Source: Gammaproteobacteria bacterium
GTDB lineage: Bacteria > Pseudomonadota > Gammaproteobacteria > Pseudomonadales > Pseudohongiellaceae
Reading direction: 5' to 3'
DNA length: 8,224 nt
Assembly: GCA_003556835.1 (NCBI GenBank)
Contig: PWQG01000439.1
Span: 1 to 8,224, forward strand
The position numbers were made by a program, and so were the translations under genes. A model generated the notes under the pieces. The model saw only the letters and a program-made list of their open reading frames with translations. It was not told where the DNA came from and made no database searches. Shown here piece after piece: positions 5,584 through 8,224 of this stretch (position 1 is the first letter of the stretch; each line of letters starts with the position of its first letter).

Positions 5584-7545
5584 CTAGTCCTCGATCCGAT
5601 GCTGATCGAAGACACGGATACGTGGCTCGAAGGTTTCACCACTCTGGCGGGCCGCCAGGGTCTCCTGCTTGATCTCCTCATCGATCCAGTGCACAAACAG
5701 CTCATTGCCCGGGAAGGTCGACTGGCGATGGTTGAAGAACTCGGGATATTGAACCCAGCGCCAGTGCGCCAGGCGATAAAAATCCTGGATCCAGCCGGGC
5801 ACAAAGGAAGCATGTTCGTGATGCAATACCTGCATCTCATAGGCCAGCTCCAGCATCTCATCATAATCGCTGGAACGATCATAACGCTCGATCAATGCGT
5901 CCATTTCCCGCACTGCAAAGGTCTCGAGATTATTGGTCTGCACGCGAAGCTGGCGTTCGGGATTGACACTGCCATCCTCGAGGAAAGCCTGATCATAGGC
6001 ATTGCTGGAATGATAGAAATCCCAGAACCGCGGATACATCTCGACCGAGACATTGAAGGCGGCCAGGTGGATGTCGTGTTGCTTTTCCTGCACTTTCTGC
6101 CAACCGGCCGTCGAGTCAAGCACCTCGATGCGGAATTCGACACCGGCCCGCGCGGCCTCCTCGAGGAGAATGGTCAGTGTGTCGCGCAAGGTGGTGTAGC
6201 CGGTGGAAACCGTGAAAGCCAGGCGCTGCCCATTCTCATTGACCAGAATCCCGTCGTTGCCACGCTCGGTGAAACCGGCTGCAGCGAAATATTCCTCGGC
6301 CCGGTCGATGTCATACTCACGGGCCGTGATATCGGGATGGGTGAATTCACCGTAACCGTCCCGGGCAGTATTCATGCGCCGGCCATCACCCCGGAAAAAG
6401 GCCGAGATCACCCGATCAAAGTTGGTGGCGTGCTGAATGCCCAGGCGCACATTGCGATCGTTGAGAAAGCGCCTGTCAGTATTCATCCAGAGCCCATAGT
6501 TCGGTCGCGGCCGTTGATTGTAAAACACGGACTTGTGGATATAGCCGGCCTGCACATCCGGATCACTGTCGGGCAGGCGGTCATACCAGAACTCGGACAG
6601 GTTCAGGGCAAACTTGTCGATATCGCCACGGCGGAAGGACTCGAAGGCATTGTTCTGGTCCCGGATCACCCGGAACTGGATACGATCCACATTGTAGCGG
6701 TTGCGGTAGAACTTGCGATCCTCGGCCCACCAGTTGTCGAGTCGGGTCAGGGCTATGGAGCGGCCACGATTGATGTCTTCGTCCCTGATCACATAGGGCC
6801 CGGTTACCGGCACAAAGCGCCACTGATATCGTTCAACAAAATCATCACCCAGCTCCCGATAGAAATGTTGCGGCTGGGGCCGCAGGCCCAACGCACGCTC
6901 ATTCATGTCCGGCTTGGCCTCGGCCATGCTTATGGAGATGGTGTGATCATCGTATTTCGTGATGTTGGTATAGGTGGTGCCGATGCCGTAATAATTGTTG
7001 TACCAGGGCGCCACGATATAGTCGGACTGGAAGAAAAAGAACATGAACAGGAAGTCGTCCGCGGTCACCGGCTCACCATCGGACCAGCGGGCGGCGGGAT
7101 CCAGGCGCATGTATACAGTCTGATCCTCCTGATCCACGGCCCACTCCCGCGCGATCCCGGGGAACAGACCACCATCGACATCCGGGTGCGCCATGGCCAG
7201 GCTCAGGTTGGTGTCATCCATGATCCAGCCGCGAAACGCCCCGTTGGAGTCGGGACCGACATGGCGAAGGGTGCGAGGAAAATCCTGCACAGAGCTGTAC
7301 TGGGTACCCCCCTTTTTTGCCTCGGGCGAGCCCAGGTCCGGCAGGTCCATGCCATCCTCCCAGACCAGATCACCCGGCACATCGGCCGGCGTGGCGAAGG
7401 TAAAAAAGTCGGGATGCTCGTCATAATAGGCCAATACCTCCGGGGTGACATCCCGGTCCTCAACCTCCTCCACGGCACCACCACAGGCTGCCAGCAACGC
7501 GGCACCCAGGACGGCAGACATCAGGTGATGCAATCGACTGCTCAT
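5584..7545 (-). CDS. Peptide ABC transporter solute-binding lipoprotein, SBP_bac_5/YejA-like
   Basis: The 653-residue protein captures the transported substrate, most likely a peptide or similar solute, outside the inner membrane. It starts with a lipoprotein signal (hydrophobic 8-20, lipobox LAAC with C21) followed by GGAVEE. The next block, LGSPEAKKGGTQ (71-82), resembles the YejA-type opening motif. The family 5 signature follows: FPGIAREWAVDQ (128-139) and YMRLDPAARWSDGEPVTADD (145-164). The length exceeds E. coli YejA (about 600 residues), partly because of a longer N-terminus. Residue 22 is Gly rather than Asp, so by the usual Lol rule the lipoprotein would not be retained in the inner membrane. 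The start has a strong GGAGGAG six bases upstream (7558-7552). It lies between the permease and the ATPases in one operon. The substrate cannot be read from the sequence. Confidence 0.92.
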   Translation of the reverse strand: MSSRLHHLMSAVLGAALLAACGGAVEEVEDRDVTPEVLAYYDEHPDFFTFATPADVPGDLVWEDGMDLPDLGSPEAKKGGTQYSSVQDFPRTLRHVGPDSNGAFRGWIMDDTNLSLAMAHPDVDGGLFPGIAREWAVDQEDQTVYMRLDPAARWSDGEPVTADDFLFMFFFFQSDYIVAPWYNNYYGIGTTYTNITKYDDHTISISMAEAKPDMNERALGLRPQPQHFYRELGDDFVERYQWRFVPVTGPYVIRDEDINRGRSIALTRLDNWWAEDRKFYRNRYNVDRIQFRVIRDQNNAFESFRRGDIDKFALNLSEFWYDRLPDSDPDVQAGYIHKSVFYNQRPRPNYGLWMNTDRRFLNDRNVRLGIQHATNFDRVISAFFRGDGRRMNTARDGYGEFTHPDITAREYDIDRAEEYFAAAGFTERGNDGILVNENGQRLAFTVSTGYTTLRDTLTILLEEAARAGVEFRIEVLDSTAGWQKVQEKQHDIHLAAFNVSVEMYPRFWDFYHSSNAYDQAFLEDGSVNPERQLRVQTNNLETFAVREMDALIERYDRSSDYDEMLELAYEMQVLHHEHASFVPGWIQDFYRLAHWRWVQYPEFFNHRQSTFPGNELFVHWIDEEIKQETLAARQSGETFEPRIRVFDQHRIED

Positions 7546-7551
7546 GACTCA

Positions 7552-7558
7552 CTCCTCC
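7552..7558 (-). promoter_or_regulatory. Strong ribosome binding site of the binding-protein gene
   Basis: GGAGGAG lies six bases before the ATG at 7545 and inside the 31-base gap after the permease stop. It is among the best ribosome binding sites in the window, in keeping with the need for excess binding protein over membrane subunits. Confidence 0.65.
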
Positions 7559-7576
7559 ACAGAAACTTGTATGGTC

Positions 7577-8224
7577 TTACTTGTATACCGTAAATTTTTT
7601 CGGGTCAAAGGCTTCCCGCACGGCCTCACCGATGAAGGTGACCAATGTCAACAATACCACCAGCGTGCCGAAAGCCGCGCTGACGATCCAGGGCGCCGTG
7701 CGCAGGTTGTCGGTTCCCTGCTTTAGCAGCTCGCCAAGACTCGGCGTCGGTGGCGGCAGGCCGAAGCCCAGGAAATCCAGCGCCGTGATTGCCGTGATCG
7801 CCGCGATGATGGTGAACGGTATGAACGTCACCAGTGTCGCCAGCACATTGGGAATCACATGCCGGAAGATGATACGGGTATTGCTGGCACCGATGATCCG
7901 CGCCGAAGCCACGTAGTCACGCGCCTTCTGTTTATAGGTCTCGGTGCGCATGTAGTAGGTCATCGAGGTCCAGGAGAACAGCACCATGACCACCAGCAGG
8001 ATGGCAATCCGGGTACTGACCGCAAAGGCTGCCGGAATCACCGAGAATATGATGATGACCATGTACAGGAAGGGAATATTGCTCCAGATCTCGATCAGGC
8101 GCTGGAATAACAGGTCGAACCAGCCACCGAAGTAGCCCATGGCCGCCCCGATCGTGATACCGATACTGTACACCGCCAGGGTGAAGGCAAAGGCAAAGAG
8201 CAGTGCCGTGCGTGTGCCATAGAA
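7577..8224 (-). CDS. Peptide ABC transporter permease, YejE/DppC-like (N-terminus beyond window)
   Basis: The last 215 residues of an inner-membrane permease are present; the gene starts beyond the right edge, and the frame is open to position 8224. The fragment opens FYGTRTALLFAFAF and contains about five membrane segments. The GYFGGWFDLLFQRLIEIWSN stretch (30-49) is typical of the C-type subunit. The cytoplasmic EAA loop that docks on the ATPases is at about 104-126, ending GASNTRIIFRHVIPN with the conserved G, H and P. ALDFLGFGLPPPTPSLGELL (148-167) and GEAVREAFDPKK (199-210) closely resemble YejE. An internal GTG at 8173 is not the start, since family homology continues upstream of it. 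The partner permease (YejB/DppB-like) is expected just to the right. The gene ends 31 bases before the binding-protein gene. Confidence 0.92.
   Translation of the reverse strand, partial: FYGTRTALLFAFAFTLAVYSIGITIGAAMGYFGGWFDLLFQRLIEIWSNIPFLYMVIIIFSVIPAAFAVSTRIAILLVVMVLFSWTSMTYYMRTETYKQKARDYVASARIIGASNTRIIFRHVIPNVLATLVTFIPFTIIAAITAITALDFLGFGLPPPTPSLGELLKQGTDNLRTAPWIVSAAFGTLVVLLTLVTFIGEAVREAFDPKKFTVYK

Noticed and set aside
5577..5882. A longer start for the first ATPase at 5882.
   Set aside because: The extra 102 residues are an out-of-frame reading of the binding-protein gene. The ABC domain begins normally at MTEAVLEVRDL from 5576.
5200..7593. A 797-codon open frame on the plus strand, antisense to the binding protein and first ATPase.
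   Set aside because: The minus strand here encodes proteins with clear ABC and SBP motifs, and the plus frame shows no recognisable domain and no ribosome binding site at its start. Long antisense open frames are expected in GC-rich coding DNA with biased third positions.

Overview
The window looks like chromosomal DNA of a GC-rich gammaproteobacterium. The main evidence is a full-length RimK that aligns along its whole length with the E. coli/Pseudomonas type, a DUF3450 periplasmic protein (a family I know mainly from Gammaproteobacteria), and a YejA/YejE-like peptide importer. I cannot name a genus. I saw no rRNA, tRNA, CRISPR array, insertion sequence or integrase.

Layout. Positions 1-121 (minus) hold the 5' end of a gene for an exported protein. 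Positions 122-493 are a divergent control region with a 32-bp-spaced direct repeat, a small palindrome and a 38-codon leader ORF. Positions 494-1558 (plus) encode an AraC-family regulator whose N-terminal half is a membrane domain of about six or seven helices. Positions 1717-2637 (plus) encode rimK. It converges on a DUF3450 gene (2731-3435, minus), and two strong hairpins lie between them. From 3541 to the right edge the minus strand carries a peptide ABC importer operon, transcribed right to left: permease (truncated by the window edge), lipoprotein solute-binding protein, first ATPase, second ATPase. Its spacings are tight (31 bp, 7 bp, then an ATGA overlap).

How the parts may work together. 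The importer genes form one complete cytoplasmic and periplasmic uptake module except for the second permease, which probably lies just beyond the right edge. The binding protein and permease resemble the Yej oligopeptide system, but the ATPase is split into two OppD/OppF-like proteins instead of one fused YejF. The DUF3450 gene follows this operon but has its own sigma70-like promoter (TTGTCA-N17-TAAGAT). It also lacks the ExbB/ExbD/TonB genes that usually accompany the family. RimK glutamylates ribosomal protein S6 and has no evident link to its neighbours.

The most interesting part is the left end. A membrane-embedded AraC regulator lies divergent from an exported-protein gene, with a two-copy operator-like direct repeat between them and a leader ORF whose stop codon directly abuts the regulator's start. 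This suggests a one-component transmembrane sensor controlling the neighbouring surface or periplasmic protein. That model is inference.
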